From assembly GCF_000966265.1 (NCBI RefSeq), contig NZ_LANF01000011.1:279175-343174 (forward strand): 64,000 bases of DNA, in the 5' to 3' direction. Numbering within the stretch: position 1 is the first letter of the stretch; each line of letters begins with the position of its first letter. The notes beneath the pieces are model-generated. The model did no database searches and was not told the origin of the DNA. It was given only the letters and a program-made list of their open reading frames with translations. The DNA comes from Palaeococcus ferrophilus DSM 13482. Lineage in GTDB: Archaea > Methanobacteriota_B > Thermococci > Thermococcales > Thermococcaceae. Positions 45,726 through 55,546 of this stretch are shown here, one piece after another. A program made the translations under genes and the position numbers.

Positions 45726-46619
45726 TCAAAATACAGTGGAACTTATGCCTACAGATGTACTTGCACTTGGAGAGATTATGGTGCCCTTTTTAATTTCAAA
45801 TTTTGCCAGAGCCGTAGAACCCACATGAAATATCTTCACTTTATTGTAGTCATATATTGTTAAGGTGCCAATGTACTCATCCGAGATAGTATCATAATTA
45901 TAAACAACATCCTCACCAAAAGATCCACTTAATGTTATGTACGTACTCCCTCCCGAAACTCCAAGATTAATTGCCGGAACAAGAGAAATAGTGCCCCCCA
46001 AGCTCCAGCCACTTGTATACTGCTCTCCAGAGAATATGATAGTATTTAACAATTTAATGCTTCTGCAATTATACTGGTAAGTAGTGTATGGAGGATACAT
46101 ATAAACAAGAGTACTATATGCATAGTGGTATGCATCAACAGTTATACGCTCAACGGGATCATAATACCCTATACTAAAAACAGCAGACATTGCTGCTCCA
46201 GTAGCTAGTTTTACTTTCTTATCACTAGTAATTCTAAAGTATGTAGTTGCTGTATCATAGTCGGATTTTCTAAATGTCTTATACTCATAATCACTAACTT
46301 CAAGACCATAAGAATATTTATTCAAAACACGTCTAACCATCAAATTATTAAACTCTTCTAAGATTTCTCCTCTTCCAACGGATGGAGTCCGCCCAATTAA
46401 TATCTCTCCGTTTTTTAACCTCAAAATAGGAACCGTGGCTCCCTTAATAGTTACAGTTTGTATCGAGGAATTCTTCGGCGAATCAAACTGGTTGAATGCA
46501 CTTGCAGTAGTCAAAGTCGAGACAGTACTTAAGAGCAAAAACACCAAAAGAAGCTTACTAATAATATTCCCCTTTAAGATACAACAACCCACTATCTTTT
46601 TTATTGCACTATCCCCCAT
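45726..46619 (-). CDS. AT-rich secreted protein of unknown function
   Basis: 297 aa. A signal-peptide-like hydrophobic region (residues 20-42, KLLLVFLLLSTVSTLTTASA, 20 residues) is followed by a Tyr/Thr/Ser-rich, strand-dominated body (for example LVYMYPPYTTYQYNC and GSFGEDVVYNYD) and a Gly/Ser-rich C-terminus. I recognise no domain. The gene is far more AT-rich than its surroundings and lies beside a decayed transposase, suggesting recent acquisition. ATG 46619 follows GAGGTGATACT; TATA-like CTTATAAAATAA lies about 45 bases upstream. Confidence 0.55.
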   Translation of the reverse strand: MGDSAIKKIVGCCILKGNIISKLLLVFLLLSTVSTLTTASAFNQFDSPKNSSIQTVTIKGATVPILRLKNGEILIGRTPSVGRGEILEEFNNLMVRRVLNKYSYGLEVSDYEYKTFRKSDYDTATTYFRITSDKKVKLATGAAMSAVFSIGYYDPVERITVDAYHYAYSTLVYMYPPYTTYQYNCRSIKLLNTIIFSGEQYTSGWSLGGTISLVPAINLGVSGGSTYITLSGSFGEDVVYNYDTISDEYIGTLTIYDYNKVKIFHVGSTALAKFEIKKGTIISPSASTSVGISSTVF

Positions 46620-46639
46620 AGTATCACCTCGTGACTAAG

Positions 46640-47400
46640 TTATACAATATTATTTTATAAGTTTTTTTGGTATAATTAAGGTTTAGAGTACAAATAATGA
46701 TAAAGTTTTTAAATTTAGTGCTTACAATCATTATTAATAAAACTAGAAACAAGAATTATATAAATGGAAATATACTCACTCTAGTTTCCACCACCTGTGA
46801 AATTGTATAATCTATCTAGTTCACGGCCAGAATCGTTCCCAAAATCTTAACAGCCAAACCCTTCAAACTAACACTCCTGCTCGCCTCAGAAGAAACTCAG
46901 AAAACTTCAAAAACATGGTCTCAATCTTCCTCCGGAAATCATACAAGTGCCTGTAAAACCTCCTTTCCCCAGATTATTAATCTGATTCTCTCGCTTCACC
47001 AGCGTGTAAACAAAACAGCAAACTTCAGGGATTCCTCTCAAGATCCCTACTAACATCCCCTTATACAATAAACCGAAAACAACCATCAAACTCTACAACA
47101 ATCACTCCGAACTTTCCCCTGACAACCTCTACATCATGCTTATCCGCCGGATCAAAAGACAGCAAACCAAGTAACCGGAGTTTTTCGTGCCGGTTCAAGC
47201 GTTCTGTTAGTTTGTTGTACCTGAGTTTGGGGAACAGTTTCATTTCCTCGATTAAAATCTTGTAAGTGTGTTTGGTAGTCCTCCGGGCAATATTACCGAA
47301 TGGTTTCAGAAGGTAATGCCCCGTTATCTTGACAGTATCTGATGGGAGCTAGTTATGAATTTATTCTCCACAAAAACGGAAAAAGAAGTGGAAATCATGA
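46640..47400. other. AT-rich accessory stretch between the secreted-protein operon and nfnL
   Basis: About 760 bases with much lower GC than the surroundings. It holds the promoter of the secreted-protein operon (46656-46668) and a decayed transposase gene. Nothing else convincing is seen. Confidence 0.5.
46816..47350 (-). pseudogene. Decayed transposase remnant
   Basis: Reading the minus strand from 47350, a frame encodes GHYLLKPFGNIARRTTKHTY, KILIEEMKLFPKLRYNKLTE and RLNRHEKLRLL before a stop at 47061. Further fragments in shifted frames, RRFYRHLYDFRRKIETMFLK and SVSLKGLAVKILGTILAVN, end at a TAG at 46816. The pattern (FPKLRYNKLTERLNR... and RRKIETMF) resembles archaeal IS982/IS5-type transposases; the exact family is uncertain. 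At least two frame breaks and missing middle parts show that it is inactive. Clear terminal inverted repeats were not found. Confidence 0.55.
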
Positions 47401-47406
47401 GTTCTG

Positions 47407-49706
<2,300 letters not shown>

Positions 49707-49747
49707 GATGTACACCTCCGTACAGGGGTCCAAACATGGACATCTAA

Positions 49748-49760
49748 AGGTTTCAAACCT
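49748..49760. promoter_or_regulatory. SurR-type core palindrome downstream of the nfn TATA box
   Basis: AGGTTTCAAACCT is a 13-base palindrome containing GTTTCAAAC, a match to the SurR core GTTn3AAC. It lies between the TATA box and nfnS, near the predicted start. Confidence 0.5.
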
Positions 49761-49767
49761 AGAGTAC

Positions 49768-49775
49768 TTATAAAT
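49768..49775 (-). promoter_or_regulatory. TATA box of the nfnSL operon
   Basis: On the minus strand ATTTATAA, about 65 bases before ATG 49706, predicts a start near 49745. Confidence 0.55.
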
Positions 49776-49777
49776 CT

Positions 49778-49794
49778 GTTGTTAACCTTTGGTT
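49778..49794. promoter_or_regulatory. Full SurR consensus site upstream of the nfn TATA box
   Basis: GTTGTTAACCTTTGGTT is an exact match to the published SurR consensus GTTn3AACn5GTT. It sits immediately upstream of the TATA box relative to nfnS, the position used when SurR activates hydrogenase operons. Confidence 0.65.
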
Positions 49795-49870
49795 CAGAAG
49801 GGCGAAAAGCCTCCGCCTAAAAAGGGCATCAACCGAAAAAATTTCCAAAAAGGATACTAAAGAAAACGAA

Positions 49871-50632
49871 TCAAAGGCGCCGGATAAACGTTATGTAACC
49901 CGTGTGAGCGAGCATCCGCGTGCTCGGTCTGAAGCAGTTTTTGCTCACTTCCTGCTCCCTCACAAGACACTCTACTGTCTTCGGCTTCCCGAAGTACTCC
50001 CTGTACTCGGTCAGGTGCTCATGAAAGCGCTGAACCTGGTTGGCGCATGGTGTGTACGCCACGAAGTATCCTCCCGGCTTGAGGGCCTCCACCGCGTGGG
50101 GAAGGACCCTCTCGGGCTGCGGAAGGTCGAGGACTATGTGGTCAACGCCCCTCTCCTCTATCCCCTCGTAGACATCGCCAAGCTTTATGGTAACCCTGTC
50201 GGAGAACCCCGCCCACTCGATGTTCCTCCTCGCTATGTTGGCGAAGTCCTCCCTGAGCTCATAACTAACTATTCTACCTTCAGGCCCCACTACGTTGGCC
50301 AGAAAGAGAGTTAAGGCCCCGCTTCCAACGCCCGCTTCCACTATGAAGTCGCCCGGCGAGATGCCGGCATAGGCTACTATCTGCGCCGCGTCCTTCGGAT
50401 GAACCGTCTGGGGGCCGCGCTTCATCTTGGCTATGTAGTCCGCTATGTTGGGTTTTATGACTCTGAAAACCTCTCCCCTGTGGGTCTCAAGCCTCGTTCC
50501 GTACTCCCTGCCTATGAGCTCACCGAGGTTGAGTATCCCCAAATCCGTGTGGAACTCTCTATCGCTCACCGTAAGGAGGTAGCTCTTACCTCTCCTGTCA
50601 ATCAGCAGAACTTTGTCCCCTTCTTTTATCAT
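49871..50632 (-). CDS. trmI: tRNA (adenine-N1)-methyltransferase TrmI
   Basis: Makes m1A at positions 57/58 of tRNA, helping thermal stability. About 253 aa. The SAM-binding motif is VEAGVGSGALT (about residues 103-113), preceded by the typical RGPQTVHPKDAAQIV and followed by DRVTIKLGDVYE and VLDLPQPERVL. Cys residues in TPCANQVQ and in SKNCF are usual for the Pyrococcus enzyme, where disulfides add stability. ATG 50632 follows GGTGGTTCAA. It overlaps the DUF257 gene by 35 bases. Confidence 0.9.
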   Translation of the reverse strand: MIKEGDKVLLIDRRGKSYLLTVSDREFHTDLGILNLGELIGREYGTRLETHRGEVFRVIKPNIADYIAKMKRGPQTVHPKDAAQIVAYAGISPGDFIVEAGVGSGALTLFLANVVGPEGRIVSYELREDFANIARRNIEWAGFSDRVTIKLGDVYEGIEERGVDHIVLDLPQPERVLPHAVEALKPGGYFVAYTPCANQVQRFHEHLTEYREYFGKPKTVECLVREQEVSKNCFRPSTRMLAHTGYITFIRRL

Positions 50633-51260
50633 TTGAACCACCAATTAAGCCTTTTTTCAGGTTTATTGTCGAGCCCTCCTTGCCCCACACCTCGAGCACC
50701 CACGAGGAAAGCTCCTCCATGAGGGCCAGCGCACTCCCGTTCACGAGGTCAGTGTTGAGGAGGTACACCGAAGCCCAGTCCTCTATGGGGAGAGAGCTCC
50801 GTGTCACGAGGAGGGTCTGGAGGGCCTTCTCCTTGCCGAAGTATATGTACTCCGAGACGCCGAGGCTCACGAAGTAAAGCGGCTTATCCTGGGTGCGGAG
50901 GCTTTCCCTTATCGCCCCGTAGTAGCTGTCCAGGAAGGCCTCGCTGTCGTAGGTGAGAGGCACCTGAACGAGGATTTTTCCATAGCTTGCCTGTCCCGGT
51001 CCTATCTTTATAACGCTGATGTTCCTTATGCCCCTGAGCAGGGTTTTGTACTCGGACGCGGGGAGCTTCCTCACGTAGTTCCTGAACATTAAGTCCCCAA
51101 CGCCGAAGAAGTCGTCCACCAGAACCATACCCTTTTGAAGTATCGCGGGCATGACCTGGCCCCAGAGAAGGTCCTCTATAGGGTATCCCCCAGGGTACTC
51201 TATGAGAAGGGAATCGCCACTCTTCATTTCCTCTCTCAAAAGCTCGGCAATTGACACCAT
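50598..51260 (-). CDS. DUF257 protein
   Basis: About 220 aa, resembling the Thermococcales family DUF257. It starts with a helix (IAELLREEMKSGDSLLIEYP, 20 residues) followed by RecA-like strands (GMVLVDDFFGV, SVIKIGPGQASYGKILVQVP, 20 residues, and PLYFVSLGVSEYI) but has no Walker A loop. Likely a KaiC-like domain without ATPase activity. ATG 51260 follows GGTGGGAGAC. Co-directional with and overlapping trmI. Confidence 0.7.
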   Translation of the reverse strand: MVSIAELLREEMKSGDSLLIEYPGGYPIEDLLWGQVMPAILQKGMVLVDDFFGVGDLMFRNYVRKLPASEYKTLLRGIRNISVIKIGPGQASYGKILVQVPLTYDSEAFLDSYYGAIRESLRTQDKPLYFVSLGVSEYIYFGKEKALQTLLVTRSSLPIEDWASVYLLNTDLVNGSALALMEELSSWVLEVWGKEGSTINLKKGLIGGSNDKRRGQSSAD

Positions 51261-51331
51261 GTCTCCCACCCTATAAACCTTGAACCTAAAGATTTTTTAG
51301 GTTTTTTATCGAGCTACCGGGGGTGAGAGAA

Positions 51332-51646
51332 ATGAAAAAGTTTGTGGTATGGACGAACGAGCTCGATGCGAGATTGAGTAAGAAGTACGGCAGGATCGTT
51401 CCAAAAACACTCGCGGTGGACGCTCCATCCGCCGACGAGATAATACGGGTATGTAAAGAACTTGGGATAAACGTTGTTAGTGTGGAGAAAGAAAAGCGCA
51501 ACCCACGCCTGAGCGGCCTCGATGAGAACCTTCGCACCAAGGGAATGCTCGTTCTCGAGAGCGAGGATGGAAAATCCGCTACCCTGAGAAAAATAGCCCA
51601 AAAGATACGGGAATTTAGAAAGGCAAAGCCCAAAAAGAGGAGGTAA
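51332..51646 (+). CDS. srp19: Signal recognition particle 19 kDa protein
   Basis: 104 aa. Binds the tips of helices 6 and 8 of 7S RNA and helps load SRP54. It opens KKFVVWTNELDARLSKKYGR (20 residues), has the NPRLSGLDENLRTKGMLVLE segment (20 residues), and ends in a basic tail (KKRR), all typical of archaeal SRP19. ATG 51332 follows GGGGGTGAGAGAA. The 7S RNA gene itself is not in the window. Confidence 0.9.
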   Translation: MKKFVVWTNELDARLSKKYGRIVPKTLAVDAPSADEIIRVCKELGINVVSVEKEKRNPRLSGLDENLRTKGMLVLESEDGKSATLRKIAQKIREFRKAKPKKRR

Positions 51647-51886
51647 TCACTCCTCGACCTCAACCACTATGGCAGTGGTGGTGTCAATAACACCGTCTAT
51701 GTTGTGAATATCGTGGAGTATCTTCCTGGTGAGCTCACCGAGGTCCGCTGCCTCAATGTGGACGATGGCATCGTAGGGGCCGGTAACCGCGTCGGCCTTG
51801 AGGACACCGGGTATGCTCTTTATCTCCTCAATAACACTTTCAACCTTGCCAATCTCAACCGTAAGCAAAACATAAGCTCTTACCAT
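51647..51886 (-). CDS. Stand-alone Lrp/AsnC ligand-binding (RAM) domain protein
   Basis: 79 aa consisting only of the RAM alpha/beta-sandwich domain (RAYVLLTVEIGKVESVIEEI, 20 residues, then GPYDAIVHIEAADLGELTRK). It has no DNA-binding domain. Such proteins may bind amino acids or modulate full-length Lrp proteins by mixed oligomers. Start ATG 51886 follows GGTGATGCCG. Its stop abuts the SRP19 stop. Confidence 0.85.
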   Translation of the reverse strand: MVRAYVLLTVEIGKVESVIEEIKSIPGVLKADAVTGPYDAIVHIEAADLGELTRKILHDIHNIDGVIDTTTAIVVEVEE

Positions 51887-51976
51887 CGGCATCACCGGAT
51901 ACTGTTGTCAAATCTCTATTGCACCTCTTCCAATTTAAGGTTTTCGTAATCCCAAATCGAAGCGACCAGAGGTGAA

Positions 51977-52010
51977 AACACAACGGTTGGGGAAAAACCT
52001 ATTTTGTGTT
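51977..52010. promoter_or_regulatory. Bipartite stem-loop
   Basis: Outer arms AACACAA (51977-51983) and TTGTGTT (52004-52010) and inner arms GGTT (51985-51988) and AACC (51996-51999) can fold into one interrupted hairpin. It could be a terminator, a small RNA element or an operator. Confidence 0.35.
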
Positions 52011-52168
52011 ACAATGCGCTCGGGCCATGACTTTGAAGTGTCCGGATGGACATTAGTACACATTGATGAAATTGGATAAGGTAACATAACTTGGAGGATG
52101 CAGCACACATTAACCATAATACCGGCAGATTGGGCTTTATTTTGTGATACACTCTCGCAGAACATCGA

Positions 52169-52179
52169 AAGTTTTATTA
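52169..52179 (+). promoter_or_regulatory. TATA box of transporter 2 binding-protein gene
   Basis: AAGTTTTATTA, about 55 bases before ATG 52229, is the best TATA candidate. GGGAGGTG precedes the start codon. Confidence 0.45.
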
Positions 52180-52228
52180 CTGCATTGCTATATAGAGTAT
52201 GGTGCCCAATGTATTGGGAGGTGTATGA

Positions 52229-54385
52229 ATGAAGAAGAATGTACTTGCCCTGTTGTTGATAGGCCTGATGGCCTTTGCCGTCGTGGCCAGCGGATGTATC
52301 GGTGGTGGGGGAGAAACCACTTCAACCAGCACGAGTAGCCCCGCGGAAACGTCCACCAGCCCGACTCAGACGGCGACGACTCCCGCCAAAGCGATCCACA
52401 AGAACGTGCTCTACGTGATAAACGACGACGCCATAGCAAGGATTAACCTCTTCCAGACCGGAACCGTTGATACCGTCGCCATTCCTCCCGAGAGGATCAA
52501 CGATGTTAAAGGCCTGACCTTCCAGGGCTTCAATTCCGTTGTTAAAACCGATATTCTCCAGCCGATCCTGACTTTCATAGTCTTCAACACGTATAAAGAG
52601 CCCTTCAACAACCCGAAGGTTAGGGAGGCCCTCGCCTACGCAATCCCCTACGACCAGATAAGCCAGAACGTTTATTCCGGCAACCTCGAGAGGAACTGGG
52701 GTCCGATACCCAAGCCCTGGCCGGGCTACACGGAGTACGGCATAGTCAAGTACACCTACGACATGAACAAAGCCAAGCAGCTCCTCCAGGAGGCCGGAAT
52801 AGACCCGACCCAGTACAAGATTGAGCTCATCTACAACTCAGGAAACTCAGCCCGTGAGAAGATTATGACCCTCCTCCAGAACGTCTGGAGCCAGCTCGGC
52901 TTCCAGGTTACCGTTTCGAGCTACGAGTGGCCGGTTTACCTCGGAAAGGTCAGCAAGGGCGACTTCGACGTTTACGTCGTTGGCTGGGTGCCCGATTACC
53001 TTGACTCCGACAACTGGGTTGGCCCGTTCCTCTACGGTGCCACCGAGTTCAAGGAGCTCAACATCAAGACAGACGCGAGCGAGAGCGACATAAGCTCAAT
53101 GATGAGCGAGGCCCAGGTCATCGAGACGGAGAAGGGCGTTGTCGTCGTCGGCCCGAAGGGAAGCGGCGCGAGCGTTAGCCTCCCGAGCGGCAAGAAGGTC
53201 ATAGCCATAAGCTACGTCGTTGACGAGGAGAACACCCCGACCATAGAGAGCCTCATGGAGGCCGGACAGGGATTCGGTGCCATCAACCCCGCATTCTTCA
53301 GGGATACAAACGTTGACGCCCTCGTTATAGCCGCGAGGAGGGCAACGGCCGCGGAGGTTAGGACCCAGCTCTTCGAGGCCCTCTACATCCTCGGCAACAA
53401 GTACGTGCCCGAGGTCATCCTCGGCCAGAACAGGCAGATGCGCGTCTACTGGGACTGGGTGAAGGGAAGGTACTACCACCCGACCTTCGCCGAGAGGTAC
53501 GACCTCATATGGGAGGACCCGAAGGCCCCGAGCGTTGACGTCGGTATAAAGAACTACAAGAACGACCCGAACACCTACGTCATAGGCACCATCGGATGGC
53601 CCGAGAGCTTTGACCCGGCCTGGACGTACGAGACCTTCGGATGGGAGATATGGCACGAGATTGGTGATACACTCGTCACCTACTGGAAGGAGGAGACCGA
53701 GGAAGTCACCCCCGACCTCGCCGTTGCCTGGGCCCACAACGAGGACGGTACCGAGTGGTACTTCGTCATAAGGGGCGGCGTTAAGGCCTACGACCCGTGG
53801 AACGACAAGACCTACCCGATTGACGCCACCGATGTTGCCTTCACCTTCTGGCGCGTTAAGAGGCTCGGACACAGCGTCAGCTGGATGACCGACTTCATGG
53901 ACCTCGAGAAGTCCCAGCCGCTCACAGAGGACGAGTTCAAGCAGGTTCTCTCAAGCGAGAAGCTCATCGCCGACTACAAAGGAAAGAGCGTCGAGGTCAA
54001 ATCAATGGACGACCTCCTCAACCTCTTCGGCTACAGCGGCGAGACCGCTGGAGTCTACAAGCTCGTCCTTCCGGATCCATACGCTCCAATCCTCGGTGTC
54101 CTCGCCGACCCGTTCCTCTCCGTGGTTCCGGCCGAGTACCTCCTCGGAGACAAGTACGACGAGGCGATGGCAGCAGCCCAGAACGGCAAGAACCCGAGCG
54201 CCTGGGAGAACTACGTCCAGGAGGGCGAGGAGGACCCGACCCACCAGCTCATGCACAAGTACCCGGTTGGAACCGGCCCGTACTTCGTCAAGGACTACGA
54301 GGAGAACAGCTACATCGTCCTTGAACTCAACCCCTACTACTGGAACAAGGAGCTCTGGGAGAAGGAGTACGGCTACAAGCCGTGA
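52229..54385 (+). CDS. ABC transporter substrate-binding lipoprotein with circularly permuted SBP_bac_5 domain
   Basis: Extracellular receptor of transporter 2, 718 aa. The signal peptide ends in a lipobox (ASGC, Cys23) and a Thr/Ser-rich linker runs to residue 55. The protein then begins with elements that normally follow the first lobe: NVLYVINDDAIARINLF, PFNNPKVREALAYAIPYD (125-142), GDFDVYVVGW (244-253). The usual start of the fold comes second: VIGTIGWPESFDPAW (451-465), PDLAVAWAHNEDGTEWYF (495-512), DATDVAFTFWRVK (532-544), and GTGPYFVKDY with NPYYWN at the very end (681-706). The end (EYGYKP) would join naturally to residue 56. Canonical OppA-type proteins read in the opposite order. 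Substrate probably oligopeptides. Confidence 0.88.
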   Translation: MKKNVLALLLIGLMAFAVVASGCIGGGGETTSTSTSSPAETSTSPTQTATTPAKAIHKNVLYVINDDAIARINLFQTGTVDTVAIPPERINDVKGLTFQGFNSVVKTDILQPILTFIVFNTYKEPFNNPKVREALAYAIPYDQISQNVYSGNLERNWGPIPKPWPGYTEYGIVKYTYDMNKAKQLLQEAGIDPTQYKIELIYNSGNSAREKIMTLLQNVWSQLGFQVTVSSYEWPVYLGKVSKGDFDVYVVGWVPDYLDSDNWVGPFLYGATEFKELNIKTDASESDISSMMSEAQVIETEKGVVVVGPKGSGASVSLPSGKKVIAISYVVDEENTPTIESLMEAGQGFGAINPAFFRDTNVDALVIAARRATAAEVRTQLFEALYILGNKYVPEVILGQNRQMRVYWDWVKGRYYHPTFAERYDLIWEDPKAPSVDVGIKNYKNDPNTYVIGTIGWPESFDPAWTYETFGWEIWHEIGDTLVTYWKEETEEVTPDLAVAWAHNEDGTEWYFVIRGGVKAYDPWNDKTYPIDATDVAFTFWRVKRLGHSVSWMTDFMDLEKSQPLTEDEFKQVLSSEKLIADYKGKSVEVKSMDDLLNLFGYSGETAGVYKLVLPDPYAPILGVLADPFLSVVPAEYLLGDKYDEAMAAAQNGKNPSAWENYVQEGEEDPTHQLMHKYPVGTGPYFVKDYEENSYIVLELNPYYWNKELWEKEYGYKP

Positions 54386-54421
54386 TTTTCCCTTATTTTT
54401 CTTTTGGATTTTCTCCCATTT
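54386..54421 (+). terminator. T-rich terminator after the binding-protein gene
   Basis: Several T4-T5 runs follow directly after the stop codon, typical for archaeal intrinsic termination. The permease operon has its own TATA downstream. Confidence 0.5.
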
Positions 54422-54485
54422 TGGAAAACCATTCCCGGCTTGTGATGGCTTTCCCCGGCTTTGGATGAACAATAAGAGACATTCA

Positions 54486-54501
54486 TGATAAAATTTTTAT
54501 A
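54486..54501 (+). promoter_or_regulatory. TATA region of the transporter 2 permease operon
   Basis: GATAAAATTTTTATAC predicts a start near 54520, only about 10 bases before ATG 54529, so the message would be almost leaderless. Confidence 0.5.
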
Positions 54502-54528
54502 CGCGTGAAATATCAGTGCATTGGGGGG

Positions 54529-55536
54529 ATGAAATTGGCGGACTTGAAGAAGTTTCTCATAAGAAGGATTCTGACCTTCCTGCCCACGCTGGTTGGGGTC
54601 ACTCTGATTGTTTTCATAATAGCCTACGTGATTCCGGCTGACCCCGCGAGGGCATGGGCAGGTGGAGAGAAGGCATCCCAGGAAGCCATAGCGAAGATAA
54701 TAGAGCGCTACCACCTCGACAAGCCATGGTACGACCAGTACTGGTTCCTCGTAACAGGGCTGGCCAAGAACACGCTCATAGACCCAAGAACCTCCAACCC
54801 CGTCATGGACGACATTGGGAAACGGTTCCCGAAGACGTTTGAGCTGGCGCTGGTGGCGTTCATATTCGTCATCCTCATAGGCGTCCCTCTGGGAATACTC
54901 TCGGCGCTCAAGAGGAACACGTGGATTGACACGGTCATAAGGTTCTTCGCACTCATAGGAGTCTCGACGCCGGTCTACTGGCTCGGCTACATACTCATAT
55001 TCGTGTTCTTCGTCAAATGGAGGGTGATAAACCTAGCCGGCTTCCCGCCAAACCCGAGCCACGAGATAACGCACATACCCCTGATAGACTCCCTCATCAC
55101 CGGAGAGTTCACGATATTCAAGCAGCACATAGCGAGGCTCTGGCTCCCCGGCTTTGTCCTGGGCTTCATGGGCTCGGGAGTTATAGCGAGGTTCGTCAGG
55201 AACTCCTTCCTTGAGGCCCTCAGCAGCGACTACATAGAGTTCCTCAAGGCCAAGGGCGTTCCAAAGCTCAGGGTCTACAGGCACGCGCTCAAGAACGCCC
55301 TCGTGCCCATCGTCACCGTCCTCGGACTCCAGTTCGGAGGACTCCTTGCGGGAGCTCCAATTACGGAGACCGTCTTCGGAATCCCGGGAATGGGACGCTA
55401 CGCCCTCCAGGCAATCCAGAACCTCGACTTTCCGGCGGTTATAGCGATAACCTTCATCTTCGCCCTTGTCTACGTCACGGCCAACCTCGTGGTGGACATA
55501 CTCTACGCGGTCATTGACCCGAGGGTGAGGTACTGA
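54529..55536 (+). CDS. DppB/OppB-type ABC transporter permease
   Basis: First membrane subunit of transporter 2, about 335 aa with six membrane segments. Landmarks: IRRILTFLPTLVGVTLIVFI (20 residues) at the N-terminus, the ERYHLDKPWYDQYW segment, the EAA loop LKAKGVPKLRVYRHALKNAL (20 residues) and the C-terminal AVIDPRVRY. ATG 54529 lies in a GGGGGGATG context. The second permease starts 10 bases after the stop. Confidence 0.87.
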   Translation: MKLADLKKFLIRRILTFLPTLVGVTLIVFIIAYVIPADPARAWAGGEKASQEAIAKIIERYHLDKPWYDQYWFLVTGLAKNTLIDPRTSNPVMDDIGKRFPKTFELALVAFIFVILIGVPLGILSALKRNTWIDTVIRFFALIGVSTPVYWLGYILIFVFFVKWRVINLAGFPPNPSHEITHIPLIDSLITGEFTIFKQHIARLWLPGFVLGFMGSGVIARFVRNSFLEALSSDYIEFLKAKGVPKLRVYRHALKNALVPIVTVLGLQFGGLLAGAPITETVFGIPGMGRYALQAIQNLDFPAVIAITFIFALVYVTANLVVDILYAVIDPRVRY

Positions 55537-55546
55537 GGTGGTTGAA

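Larger units (their letters stand above)
51887..52228 (+). other. Upstream region of ABC transporter 2
   Basis: About 340 bases. It contains a bipartite stem-loop (51977-52010), a short inverted repeat (TGTCC/GGACA near 52039-52052) and the TATA box of the binding-protein gene. No coding sequence is seen. Confidence 0.45.
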
